Shown: piece after piece, positions 1 to 7,648 of the stretch
Position numbering within the stretch: position 1 is the first letter of the stretch
Layout of the letters: the number at the start of each line of letters is the position of its first letter
Assembly: GCA_017620025.1 (NCBI GenBank)
Contig: JAFZRF010000015.1
Location: forward strand, 1 to 39,485
Direction of reading: 5' to 3'
Source: Ruminococcus sp.
GTDB lineage: Bacteria; Bacillota; Clostridia; Oscillospirales; Ruminococcaceae
Length of the DNA stretch: 39,485 nt
The notes under the pieces: model-generated
Told to the model about the DNA's origin: nothing
Databases searched by the model: none
The model's input: only the letters and a program-made list of their open reading frames with translations
Program-made: the position numbers and the translations under genes

Positions 1-466
1 GAAACCTTGGGACGGGGGAGGATGTCAGCTTTTACTGCGGTTTTCTTTTCCTCACCCGGGTCCCATGGTTTCCCCCTCTGGCTTTGTGAGTACAAGTATG
101 TTAGTTGATGAATAAAAGAAAAGAACGATAACTCATTCTTCTTATATCAGTATTTTCAAGATTTGCTAAATCTCACACAAAAGCCAAAGAGGAACACCTC
201 CCGGGGCAAGGAGGGAGGGAAAAAGAAAACCGCAGCAAAAACCGGCATTTCCCTCCCTCTCTCCCCCTTACGGTTTTCCTCTCTGGACTCTCTTTTCCCT
301 CACCCCCTCTCTTCTACCCATTGCCGGTTTTTGCTTTTTCTAAGACACGCAGGCTAAAGGCGGCTGTCGCACGGCAGGCATAATGCGTATTCCTTCATTA
401 TGTGATGTTGAGCTGACCGTGATTATACATAGAATTTCAACAAGCTTTTATTGTAAATTATTTCAC
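1..466. repeat. gene-free block of nested inverted repeats
   Basis: No convincing gene is seen before position 539. The block holds several long-range inverted repeats: 35-49 is the exact reverse complement of 221-235 (15 bp), 235-247 of 322-334 (13 bp), 211-219 of 251-259 (9 bp), and 225-232 of 271-278 (8 bp). Bases 1-21 also pair imperfectly with about 51-73. The arms overlap, so alternative folds compete. One side is purine-rich and the other pyrimidine-rich. It could be a decayed non-autonomous element, an intergenic repeat or a structured RNA. The sequence does not decide between these. Confidence 0.5.
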
Positions 467-495
467 TTGACATAGCTTCGTGAATAAAGTATAAT
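467..495 (+). promoter_or_regulatory. sigma-A promoter of the dockerin hydrolase
   Basis: TTGACA at 467-472 and TATAAT at 490-495 are separated by 17 bp, a full consensus. An SD (AAGGAGG, 524-530) and the ATG at 539 follow. Confidence 0.9.
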
Positions 496-538
496 CAATG
501 TATAGACTGTTTTCAGTCAGATAAAGGAGGATCATATC

Positions 539-1897
539 ATGAAAAAAATAATTTCAGCAGTATCTGCCGCAGCGCTCACTCTCTCAGGTATAGCAGCAGC
601 CGTACCCACAGCACAGGCAGCAGACTCAGTCGAGAATATCGTGCTCTTAGGCGACAGCATCACATCAGGTGACGGCCTTGCCGACAGCGAATACGCTTAC
701 GGTGAGCTCCTTGCCGATTACCTCGGTGCAAAGGTAGATAATTTCGCAGCTTCCGGTGCAGAATCCGGCGATCTCAAGGAACTCGTTTCCACCGACAAAG
801 TCTCAAAAGCCCTTTCAGATGCAGACGTAGTTGTTATATCCATCGGTGCAAATGACATGATGCACTATGCTTCAAATGCTCTTCTTCAAGTCGCAAAGGC
901 AGCAAACTGCCTCAAGGACGAATATGCCAGTGCAGTTATCCCTGACGCTCCCACTCTCGGCGACGTTAAGAATATGATCGACAAAACAAAGCTCAAGACC
1001 TTTGCCAGCGATCTTACAAACAAGATCACGATCTCAACAGAGCTCTCAAGACTTACCAACAACATCGGAATGACCTCTGACAACAAGAACGCTTCAAAAT
1101 ACGACAGAGTTATCGAAACAAAGACCATCCCGAATATCACCGCTACCGTCACACGCATCAAGGAGCTCAATCCCGATGCTGAGATCATCCTTGAGACTGT
1201 ATACAACCCGCTCGTATTCGAGCCCACATATTTCGAGAAGACCTATGACAGCACATACCGCACTCTGCTTGACAACCTTGTTGTAAAGTTCGACAGCGTA
1301 CTCACTTCCTACTCTGTACAGCTCTCCGGCTGTGCTATGGAGAACGGCGCTAAGGTTGCCGATGTTTATACCGTATTCGATTCACTCGATCTCAATGGCG
1401 CAAGATACACCTGGTACTTCGACAAGATGCAGGATAAGAATATCGACATTCACCCCAACCAGGCAGGAAACATTGCCATCGCAGCAGAGATCATCAATAT
1501 GCTCAGCACAGAGGGCAAGGTAACTCTCCATGACGATAACGGTGCTCTCAGCACTGCATACAACAGCCTCCCCAACAAGGACAGCTACCCCGCAGGCGCT
1601 CTCGCCACGCTCAAGAAGGTGCTCGGCGATCCTTCAAAGGCTCCTGCAACATATATGCTCGGTGATTTCAACGAGGACAAGATGGTAGACGCTAATGACG
1701 CATCCGGCATCCTTGAAGCCTATGCACTTCTCTCGACTGATTCCACCAAGTCACTCACTGACGCACAGAAGCTCTCCGGTGATGTAAACACAGACAAGCT
1801 CGTTGACTCCAACGACGCTTCCATAATCCTCAGTTTCTACGCAGCTACTTCAACAGGCTACAGCAAGAGCATCGAGGACTTCGTTAAGGAGAACTGA
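539..1897 (+). CDS. secreted SGNH/GDSL hydrolase with C-terminal dockerin
   Basis: Predicted exported esterase of the SGNH (GDSL) superfamily, probably acting on acyl or acetyl groups of plant polysaccharides. Residues 1-27 form a signal peptide ending in AQA. Block I is GDSIT (38-42, nucleophile Ser40), block III is GAND (103-106), and block V has Asp303 and His305 in DIHPN. Residues about 375-445 are a type I dockerin: two calcium-loop repeats starting GDFNEDKMVD and GDVNTDKLVD, each followed by a short helix. Dockerins bind cohesins, so the enzyme is likely displayed on a scaffoldin or cell surface in the manner of ruminococcal cellulosomes. It is monocistronic, with its own consensus promoter and a strong terminator. 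The substrate cannot be read from the sequence; the esterase fold and dockerin are clear. Confidence 0.9.
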   Translation: MKKIISAVSAAALTLSGIAAAVPTAQAADSVENIVLLGDSITSGDGLADSEYAYGELLADYLGAKVDNFAASGAESGDLKELVSTDKVSKALSDADVVVISIGANDMMHYASNALLQVAKAANCLKDEYASAVIPDAPTLGDVKNMIDKTKLKTFASDLTNKITISTELSRLTNNIGMTSDNKNASKYDRVIETKTIPNITATVTRIKELNPDAEIILETVYNPLVFEPTYFEKTYDSTYRTLLDNLVVKFDSVLTSYSVQLSGCAMENGAKVADVYTVFDSLDLNGARYTWYFDKMQDKNIDIHPNQAGNIAIAAEIINMLSTEGKVTLHDDNGALSTAYNSLPNKDSYPAGALATLKKVLGDPSKAPATYMLGDFNEDKMVDANDASGILEAYALLSTDSTKSLTDAQKLSGDVNTDKLVDSNDASIILSFYAATSTGYSKSIEDFVKEN

Positions 1898-1908
1898 CCA
1901 TAACCACA

Positions 1909-1940
1909 GGAGCCCGGGATAAAGCTCCCGGGCTCCTTTT
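1909..1940 (+). terminator. intrinsic terminator of the dockerin hydrolase
   Basis: Perfect 11-bp stem (1909-1919 with 1926-1936), 6-nt loop, then TTTT at 1937-1940. Confidence 0.9.
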
Positions 1941-1954
1941 ATGTGCATAAATAT

Positions 1955-1979
1955 AAAAAAGCCCCGCGATAAGCAGGGC
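1955..1979 (-). terminator. intrinsic terminator of tRNA-Arg
   Basis: On the minus strand a 7-bp stem (1973-1979 with 1961-1967, one G-T pair) is followed by six T residues (1960-1955). It lies just downstream of the tRNA and faces the terminator of the converging gene. Confidence 0.85.
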
Positions 1980-1986
1980 TCACAAG

Positions 1987-2058
1987 CGCGCCTGAGTGGA
2001 ATCGAACCACCGCACACGGCGTCGGAGGCCGCTGCTCTATCCGCTGAGCTACAGGCGC
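1987..2058 (-). tRNA. tRNA-Arg (anticodon CCG)
   Basis: A complete 72-nt cloverleaf on the minus strand. The acceptor stem GCGCCTG/CAGGCGC is perfect. The D arm is GCTC/GAGC, the anticodon stem GCGGC/GCCGT carries loop CTCCGAC with anticodon CCG (codon CGG), and the T arm has the normal loop TTCGATT. The discriminator is G. The 3' CCA is not encoded and must be added by CCA-transferase. Confidence 0.96.
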
Positions 2059-2134
2059 ATATATTGCATTATTATGTCTCCGTTATCAACAAAGATACGG
2101 TAGGATTCGTGTCCTATAACAGCACACCTATATA

Positions 2135-2163
2135 ATTATATCAAAAACTCTTGTAATTTGCAA
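2135..2163 (-). promoter_or_regulatory. sigma-A promoter of tRNA-Arg
   Basis: Minus strand: TTGCAA at 2163-2158, 17 bp, TATAAT at 2140-2135. The tRNA begins about 70 nt downstream. It is interleaved with the divergent promoter at 2151-2179. Confidence 0.8.
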
Positions 2164-2179
2164 TAGTTTATGATATAAT
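2151..2179 (+). promoter_or_regulatory. sigma-A promoter of the papain-like hydrolase gene
   Basis: TTGTAA at 2151-2156, 17 bp, TATAAT at 2174-2179 with an extended -10 TGA. Its -35 lies inside the spacer of the divergent tRNA-Arg promoter, so both are unlikely to be occupied at once. Confidence 0.8.
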
Positions 2180-2263
2180 TAGGAAAGAAAAATTTTTCAG
2201 AGTCAGCTTTGTTTTTGTAGATTATCACTGCCAGCTTATCTGACAGATTCAGGAGGTGACATT

Positions 2264-2845
2264 TTGGAGGATTCTATATATCTGATAATCGCACAGACCG
2301 GCACCCGGCCTGCACGATTCTTCAGATTCTTCACAAAAAAGCCGTATAACCACGTTTCCCTCTCCGGAGACGCTACACTGTCTGAGATGTACAGCTTCTG
2401 CCGTTCCTATACTCCCTTTCCCCTTCCGGCAACATTCAACAAGGAGATAGTAGGCAAAGGCACACTCGGCAAATACGATTTCATTCCCTGCGAGATCTAC
2501 CGCATACCAGTGACCCGTGAGCAGAAGCTCGAGTATGAGCGTATCATCCGCCATTTCTCCGATAACAGGAATATCTATTCCTACAACGTGCTCGGCCTCA
2601 TTGCGGTTTACTTCAATATAGAATGGAACAGGAAGTACAGCTTCGTCTGTTCACAGTTCGTGGCATACACGATGGATAAGATCGGCATAAAGCTTGAAAA
2701 GCCCTTCTGCCTTTACACTCCCGACGACTTCCGCAGCTTCCCCGGCGCTACACTTGTTTACTCCGGCGAGCTCAACAGCTTCTATTTTGATATGAAGGAT
2801 CAGCGGAGATACCTGACTGTAAGAAGATACAGCTCTAAGGCGTGA
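2264..2845 (+). CDS. permuted papain-like (YiiX/NlpC-P60 type) hydrolase
   Basis: 193 residues. The start is a TTG at 2264 with a strong SD (AGGAGGTGA, 2251-2259). The order of likely catalytic residues is His first (His30 in NHVSL) and Cys later (Cys129 in FVCSQF), as in circularly permuted NlpC/P60 enzymes of the YiiX/YaeF group. Such proteins act as amidases or thioesterases on cell-wall peptides or lipids; the substrate here is unknown. There is no signal peptide, so it should be cytoplasmic unless the hydrophobic N-terminus tethers it. It has its own promoter. The 3' end overlaps the last 11 bp of the converging gene. The family call is fairly sure, the reaction is not. Confidence 0.7.
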   Translation: MEDSIYLIIAQTGTRPARFFRFFTKKPYNHVSLSGDATLSEMYSFCRSYTPFPLPATFNKEIVGKGTLGKYDFIPCEIYRIPVTREQKLEYERIIRHFSDNRNIYSYNVLGLIAVYFNIEWNRKYSFVCSQFVAYTMDKIGIKLEKPFCLYTPDDFRSFPGATLVYSGELNSFYFDMKDQRRYLTVRRYSSKA

Positions 2846-3134
2846 TCATGGCAAGTACATAAGCTTCTGCCCTGACCTCATCCGGCGAGAGAAGGTATCC
2901 CGCAAGATATACATTGCTGCTGTCAGGCAGCCGGGTGTCAGCGGTGAATACCGCACCGGCAAGATGCAGCTCCGTTTTCCCGTCAGTGACTGTCAGCTCC
3001 GCAGGAGCAAGCCGTTCACCGGTGATATTCGCACCGGAGAGCGTAAGAGAATAAAGAAACATCAAGAGACCGGCGCTCAGCAGAAGATAGACTATCATCA
3101 CTGCTGCAGCCGGTTTTATATTTTTGTGCCGCAT
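2835..3134 (-). CDS. small single-pass membrane protein after spoIIP
   Basis: 99 residues when started at the ATG at 3134, which has an SD (AAGGAG) inside the 3' end of spoIIP and lies 2 nt after the spoIIP stop (TGA-GT-ATG), implying translational coupling. One membrane segment (about residues 9-32) is followed by an approximately 65-residue polar domain that should lie outside the membrane. No known family is recognised. Linkage to spoIIP suggests, without proof, a role in the sporulation envelope. A longer frame reaching 3200 would overlap spoIIP and has no better start. The 3' end overlaps the converging hydrolase gene. Confidence 0.6.
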   Translation of the reverse strand: MRHKNIKPAAAVMIVYLLLSAGLLMFLYSLTLSGANITGERLAPAELTVTDGKTELHLAGAVFTADTRLPDSSNVYLAGYLLSPDEVRAEAYVLAMITP

Positions 3135-3136
3135 AC

Positions 3137-4285
3137 TCAGTTCTCCTTCATACCATTGAGCAGCGAGGCAAGGGACCGTCCGATGAGCTGCCCCGACCAC
3201 TGCACCTGTGAAAGGGTATTCCCGTGTGAGCCGACCTCTATAAGGAGACTGCCCGTCGTAAGGTCCTGGTTGTAGTGACGGTAGTCAAAGAGTATGGGCC
3301 TTGTAAGCCCTTTCCAGTCGCCCTCGAGCTGCTGCTGAAGGGCACAGGCAAAGTGAAAGTTCTTCATATACTCTGGCATGCCGAGCGTACCGTCATCGCA
3401 GCCGGATATGATCATCACCTGTGCCGCTTCTTTACCGTATATCTCGGTATAAGGCTGGGCAAGACCGTTATCTCCGGATATGGCGTCACGGTGTATATCC
3501 AGTGCTACCTTTATGGAGGGATTTGCCTCGAGCACCGGTACGACGGACTCACGACTGCGGGCGTAGGAGCCGTTGTAGGAGGGATAATCGTGTATCGTCC
3601 TGATATGGATTACTCCGATGCCGGCTGCCTCAAGCTCCGCCTGTATCGCATCGCCGACCATGACGATATTCTTTGTCTCGTCGGTAGTGCGGTAGTTGAA
3701 GGTATCATCGCCGTTCTCACGTACAAAGGGCTCAAAGCTCTCAGTGGTATGAGTATGGTATATCAGCACCTGCGGCTGCGAGGTATCGGCTATGGCGAAA
3801 TCCGACGGACGGCGGCTCTCATCGATCAGAGTACTGTTTGGCAGCTCCGTCCGGTTGTTGACCTGTCCGCATTTATCAAGATCAAAGAAAGTGTCTCCGT
3901 AATACTCACCGTAGGTCGTCCGAAGTATGGGACTTCCGGTGCTCCATACCGCCGGATAGGGCTTCTCTCCGGGAGAGGCGGAGACAGTCTCATACGGATC
4001 GGGGAGCACCACCTCTCCGGAGGGCTCCGGAGCAGTCTCCTCACGCCAGCCGAAACCCTCCGATACGATAAAGTCACCCGCAGAGGCCTTTACCGCTGCC
4101 CGTTCCACTTTGCAGGTCGCTGCGGAGACAGCCTCACCCTTGTCCATCCTGAGACTGCCGATACGCACGACTGCCTCCTCAGCAGCCGGAAGCAGCTTCA
4201 GTACTACTGCTGCCGCTGCCGGCAGAGCCGCCATTACGCAGCATCTCAGTGCTGCCCTTATCTTCCTTTTCCTGTAACGTGTCAT
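3137..4285 (-). CDS. spoIIP: stage II sporulation protein P (SpoIIP)
   Basis: 382 residues. SpoIIP is the membrane-anchored amidase/endopeptidase of the DMP complex (SpoIID, SpoIIM, SpoIIP), which degrades septal peptidoglycan and drives engulfment of the forespore. The N-terminus is basic with one membrane segment (about residues 14-34). A variable linker leads to the catalytic domain, which opens with the family motif YHTHTTES (176-183, zinc-binding His and Glu) and continues with a conserved region near DIHRDAI and the C-terminal IEVGSHGN block. Its presence implies that the organism sporulates or descends from sporulating Clostridia. It is transcribed first in a two-gene unit; no clear sporulation-sigma promoter could be identified upstream. 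Confidence 0.93.
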   Translation of the reverse strand: MTRYRKRKIRAALRCCVMAALPAAAAVVLKLLPAAEEAVVRIGSLRMDKGEAVSAATCKVERAAVKASAGDFIVSEGFGWREETAPEPSGEVVLPDPYETVSASPGEKPYPAVWSTGSPILRTTYGEYYGDTFFDLDKCGQVNNRTELPNSTLIDESRRPSDFAIADTSQPQVLIYHTHTTESFEPFVRENGDDTFNYRTTDETKNIVMVGDAIQAELEAAGIGVIHIRTIHDYPSYNGSYARSRESVVPVLEANPSIKVALDIHRDAISGDNGLAQPYTEIYGKEAAQVMIISGCDDGTLGMPEYMKNFHFACALQQQLEGDWKGLTRPILFDYRHYNQDLTTGSLLIEVGSHGNTLSQVQWSGQLIGRSLASLLNGMKEN

Positions 4286-4435
4286 CCCTGCACCTCATTT
4301 CCTTTGCGCTCTTTCTGAACAGTATTTACCCTGCAAAGGATTATATTCACCGGGGAGAAAAAATAGTCCTGTGAGAAAGTGTACAGGCATTATCTCCCGC
4401 CCCTGCGCATAGAGTTGACTGAGGGGGGATGTCTT

Positions 4436-5305
4436 ATGTATCACTGCTACAGCCCGGGGAGATTCCTCAGGCTCCTTGTGCTCGATGCCGTTATATTTTC
4501 GGTATGCGCCCTGTGCTTCCTTGTCGGAAAGACCGTCATGACATTCGCAGGCAGCATCTCAGGCCAGCCCGTAAGGCTGCCTGTTATAATGTATCACAGC
4601 GTCGGAGGGAACGTACCCTCGGAGTACGTCGTTACACCCGTGCAGCTTGAGGATGATCTGCGCTGGCTGAAGGATCACGGCTATACATCCGTAACGGCAA
4701 GGCAGATATGCAGCTATGCCGGCGGACATGGAAGTCTCCCTGACAAGCCCGTACTGATAACGCTCGATGACGGCTTCTACAGCAGCCTCTCCGTGCTGCT
4801 GCCGCTGCTTGAGAAATACGATATGTACGCAGTGGTATCCGTCGTCGGAAAGTACACCGAGGTAAATGCGGCTGCCGACCCGCACAATACACTGTATTCC
4901 TACCTTACGTGGGAGGATATCCTGGAGCTTGCGGAGTCGGGGCGTGTTGAGATCGGCAATCATACATACGATATGCATTCACTCTCGCCGAGAAGAGGCT
5001 GCTCACAGACGGCAGGAGAATCCGACGAGGACTATACTGCTTCATTCCGTGAGGACACAGCCGCCATGCAGTACGCCCTGCATGAGCACACGGGCATGAT
5101 GCCCTTTGTCTTCGCCTATCCCTTCGGGAGCGTGAGCCCGGCCGGGCTGCCCGTACTGCGGGAGGAAGGCATCCTTATGACTCTCACCTGCCGTGAGCAG
5201 GTCAATACCCTTACCCGCGATCCCGGCTGCCTTTACGGCATCGGAAGGATCAACCGCAGCGGACTTCTCTCCACTGAGGAATATATGTCAAAAATCGAGG
5301 AATAA
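4436..5305 (+). CDS. membrane-anchored polysaccharide deacetylase (NodB fold)
   Basis: 289 residues from the ATG at 4436, preceded by a G-rich SD (4421-4428). An upstream in-frame ATG at 4379 lacks an SD. The N-terminus has one membrane segment (about 11-35). The CE4/NodB domain includes IMYHSV (51-56), the metal/base motif TLDDG (109-113, Asp111 and Asp112) and the second metal motif NHTYDMH (His176, His181), followed by FAYPFG. CE4 enzymes remove N- or O-acetyl groups from peptidoglycan or other glycans with a divalent metal; an extracytoplasmic location suggests cell-wall modification. The downstream DUF2752 gene starts 2 bp after the stop, so they are co-transcribed. Confidence 0.88.
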   Translation: MYHCYSPGRFLRLLVLDAVIFSVCALCFLVGKTVMTFAGSISGQPVRLPVIMYHSVGGNVPSEYVVTPVQLEDDLRWLKDHGYTSVTARQICSYAGGHGSLPDKPVLITLDDGFYSSLSVLLPLLEKYDMYAVVSVVGKYTEVNAAADPHNTLYSYLTWEDILELAESGRVEIGNHTYDMHSLSPRRGCSQTAGESDEDYTASFREDTAAMQYALHEHTGMMPFVFAYPFGSVSPAGLPVLREEGILMTLTCREQVNTLTRDPGCLYGIGRINRSGLLSTEEYMSKIEE

Positions 5306-5307
5306 CT

Positions 5308-5703
5308 ATGAAAAGCAAAAAGAACCTTGTCATCTCTCTGCTGCCGGCAGTGCTGCTGCCGCTGTTCCCGGTCGTCACGGGATTCTACAGAAGAGAGATA
5401 AGCGTGCATATGCCGCCCTGCCCGATCAGGATGTTCTTTCAGGTATACTGTCCCGGCTGCGGCGCCACCCATGCGGTATACTCGCTCGCTGAGCTCGATA
5501 TCCCCGGCGCACTCAGGAACAACGCTATAATCGTTGCCGTTGCCGTTCTCCTGATACTCTACTGGCTCGAGAACCTGCTCGCTCTTTTCGGGAGGAAGAA
5601 AAAAATACTCCCCACGGACGACAGGTTTTACCTTGCCGCCGTGGGGGTAGCTCTGTTATATACAGTTGTCAGGAACTTTGTTCCCTTTCTGGCTCCGCTT
5701 TAA
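5308..5703 (+). CDS. DUF2752 membrane protein
   Basis: 131 residues with about three membrane segments. It has the DUF2752 hallmark CPGCGATHA (49-57), a CPxCG motif at a membrane edge, typical of this small family of unknown function often encoded near envelope genes. The CxxC could bind metal or be redox-active; this is inference. It starts 2 bp after the deacetylase stop. The last 4 bp overlap the end of the converging gene. Confidence 0.8.
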   Translation: MKSKKNLVISLLPAVLLPLFPVVTGFYRREISVHMPPCPIRMFFQVYCPGCGATHAVYSLAELDIPGALRNNAIIVAVAVLLILYWLENLLALFGRKKKILPTDDRFYLAAVGVALLYTVVRNFVPFLAPL

Positions 5704-6239
5704 GAAACAGCAAGTGCCAAGCCGGAAGTTTTTCCTGCCTGCATACTTTGCTTCATCTGCGGGATCCAAACCTCGCCATACCACTCTGTGAAGTTCTGGC
5801 AAGGAGGATTGTAGCTCTGCCAGATCTGATCAAACTTAGGATCATTGTACTTCTGGAACTCAGCAGGAACCTCGTGTGTCTCATCCCAGTCCTGGATATA
5901 CTTGTCAGCGTTCTGTGCAAATAACATGATATCAGCTGCATAAGGCTTGAATGCTACTGACATTGCGATCATTACGATAAGGCTGATGCCTGCGATGATG
6001 AGTGCTGCAATAGCAAGTCCCTTGCCGCCGCGCTTTGTGATCAGTGAGATCAGTGCAAAGATGATTGCGGGGATAACAAGGATAAAGCCTATGGGTGAGA
6101 TTGCGGCAACAATCCAGCAGCAGCAGAGAAGGTTTAATAAACTGAGAATGAATGCTGTTACAGCAAGTCCCTTCTTGTATGCGTTCGGATTGTCATCCAT
6201 TGCGGAATAGTTGGTGTTGTCCATGAATACGTCGCTCAT
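5700..6239 (-). CDS. DUF4190-like small membrane protein
   Basis: 179 residues with a strong SD (AAGGAGGAG). A short polar N-terminus is followed by hydrophobic segments (about 26-48, 49-65 and 75-95) with the Gly/Ala/Ile composition of DUF4190 proteins. An approximately 75-residue soluble tail follows, rich in Trp, Tyr and acidic residues. A CCC triplet sits in the first membrane segment. Function unknown. It is the last of three minus-strand genes (7587 to 5700) that appear related in design: polar N-terminus, membrane hairpin, variable tail. Confidence 0.7.
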   Translation of the reverse strand: MSDVFMDNTNYSAMDDNPNAYKKGLAVTAFILSLLNLLCCCWIVAAISPIGFILVIPAIIFALISLITKRGGKGLAIAALIIAGISLIVMIAMSVAFKPYAADIMLFAQNADKYIQDWDETHEVPAEFQKYNDPKFDQIWQSYNPPCQNFTEWYGEVWIPQMKQSMQAGKTSGLALAVS

Positions 6240-6277
6240 GATACTCCTCCTTAATAATAAAAAATATTTATTTCATC

Positions 6278-6294
6278 TCCCGCTGTATGCGGGA
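6278..6294 (-). other. stem-loop between two membrane-protein genes
   Basis: A 6-bp stem TCCCGC/GCGGGA with a 5-nt loop, upstream of the SD of the 5700-6239 gene. On the minus strand an AT-rich stretch follows, but no clean T-run, so it may be a weak terminator or a processing site. Confidence 0.35.
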
Positions 6295-6307
6295 AAAGAT
6301 GACATGG

Positions 6308-7084
6308 TTATTCAAATTCGCTGAATACTTCCCTCATGTTGGTAATTACAATCAGCGCGGTTATTGCTATGATACCAAGCATAACAATGATGATCACAGC
6401 CTTTGCGGTATTGAATTCATTGGACGGCTGTTCCGTATGATTCCGTTCAATATGATTCCGCGGTGATACACTGCTCTGCTTGCCCTCTTCCTTCACGGCG
6501 GACGCCATCTTCATTATTATGGAACCTGCTATGATGAAAACAAAGCCTATAGATTCGATCGTAATGAATCCCACGACGAGCAGTATGATACCTATCATAC
6601 GCAGTGATGCGGGATTCTTCTGTGCATCTCCGCCGGCGCCTGTATCGGTAAATATCTTTCCCGGAGGCTTCGGAGAATAGTCCGTTACCGAGGTAAACGG
6701 TATGCCCGAAGTGGTGGGATGTTCTTTGCCTTCTCTGTAGGAGACTGTATTATGCTTGTTCTCAAGCCTCTGCCGCGCATCGGAAGTACGCTCATGGCGC
6801 TCGCCGTCCTCACACAGATGCCCTCCGTAGGGCGTCTTTTCTTTTGGCTGGCTGTATGAGACAGAGCGTCTTCTGTCATTCGAATCATGATCATGGCCTT
6901 CCTCGCAGAGGTGGCTGTCATGAGATGCATCGTTTGCAGTGCCGTAACGTGAAGGGTCGTAGTAACGGGTCGAATCGTAATAGTCGCTGCTGTCTGTCTG
7001 AGACATATCGTCAACGACTGTCCTGTCCATTTCATCGACGGTGGTGCGGTCCATCTCGTCGATGGTGTCACGCTTCCAGAACAT
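6308..7084 (-). CDS. membrane protein with paired HLCE motifs, unknown function
   Basis: 258 residues, not recognised as a known family. The ATG overlaps the stop of the upstream gene (TGATG), so translation is coupled. The N-terminus contains a short tandem repeat (DEMDRT twice, then a degenerate VDDMSQT). Two related Cys/His motifs follow, HLCEEGHDHD (near 58-67) and HLCEDGERHE (near 89-98), which could ligate a metal such as zinc. A polar linker leads to a membrane hairpin (about 162-193) and a final membrane segment (about 228-249). The charged N-terminal half is probably cytoplasmic. Neighbours are two DUF4190-like proteins. Metal binding is inference from the motif pair. Confidence 0.6.
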   Translation of the reverse strand: MFWKRDTIDEMDRTTVDEMDRTVVDDMSQTDSSDYYDSTRYYDPSRYGTANDASHDSHLCEEGHDHDSNDRRRSVSYSQPKEKTPYGGHLCEDGERHERTSDARQRLENKHNTVSYREGKEHPTTSGIPFTSVTDYSPKPPGKIFTDTGAGGDAQKNPASLRMIGIILLVVGFITIESIGFVFIIAGSIIMKMASAVKEEGKQSSVSPRNHIERNHTEQPSNEFNTAKAVIIIVMLGIIAITALIVITNMREVFSEFE

Positions 7085-7587
7085 CAGTCAACACCTCCCG
7101 TAAACTCCATACCGTATACGCTGAATGCGGAGATGATACCGGGGTCGGATTCCTCCTCATCTGCGTGGATGGAGAACTTCTTGTTTTCTTTGTCACCCCA
7201 GAAATAGGGATAATCGATGTATGCCCAGCTGCATATGATGATGACGATTACTGAGATTATGACCGCACCGACCGCAAAGCCGTACTCGCTGTGCTTGCCT
7301 GCGACTGCTATAATGCCGAGTATCAGTGCCACAACGCTGCCTGCGATGACGAGCGGAAATATCCCGGTAATAACGAGCACGATGCTGGAAATACTCAGCA
7401 CGAATGCCGCAACGGAGAGAAATCCTCCGTGATAGTTCTCATCTTCGTCATAATCCTGAAAATCGGTATTGTCGAAGAAGAGCTCCTCATCCTTCTTTAC
7501 CGGAAGGTCGTCAAGATCGTCTCTTGTTTCCTCTGCCGGAACTGTCTCCGGTATCTCTGCCAAAACTGTTTCTTCATTGTTTTCCAT
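7084..7587 (-). CDS. DUF4190-like small membrane protein
   Basis: 167 residues from the ATG at 7587, which has a proper SD (GGAGG with 7-8 nt spacing). An in-frame ATG five codons upstream overlaps that SD and is less likely. The first 55 residues are strongly acidic and soluble. Three hydrophobic segments follow (roughly 58-78, 80-100 and 105-125 in this numbering) and then a polar tail. Composition and layout match DUF4190 proteins. Function unknown. It heads the three-gene group and overlaps the next gene by one base. Confidence 0.65.
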   Translation of the reverse strand: MENNEETVLAEIPETVPAEETRDDLDDLPVKKDEELFFDNTDFQDYDEDENYHGGFLSVAAFVLSISSIVLVITGIFPLVIAGSVVALILGIIAVAGKHSEYGFAVGAVIISVIVIIICSWAYIDYPYFWGDKENKKFSIHADEEESDPGIISAFSVYGMEFTGGVD

Positions 7588-7620
7588 TGCTTTTTCCTCC
7601 ATAAATAGTTCCTATATCAT

Positions 7621-7644
7621 GTCCCGCCTTTACCCCTGCGGGAC
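7621..7644 (-). other. stem-loop after metA
   Basis: 7-bp perfect stem GTCCCGC/GCGGGAC with a 10-nt loop between the metA stop and the next gene. No T-run follows on either strand, so termination would be weak; an attenuating or mRNA-stabilising role is possible. Confidence 0.35.
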
Positions 7645-7648
7645 GATA

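Noticed and set aside
163-357. 64-codon frame at the left end
   Set aside because: No SD; it is formed by the purine/pyrimidine-rich inverted repeats.
3275-4318. 347-codon open frame on the plus strand
   Set aside because: It is the antisense of spoIIP; no SD and no recognisable domain.
4286-4378. Sporulation-sigma promoter for spoIIP
   Set aside because: A TATAAT-like word exists, but neither SigE nor SigF/G consensus elements align with confidence.
6478-6700. Gene on the plus strand opposite the HLCE protein
   Set aside because: Short frames here lack SDs, and the minus-strand gene has coupled start, membrane segments and repeat structure.
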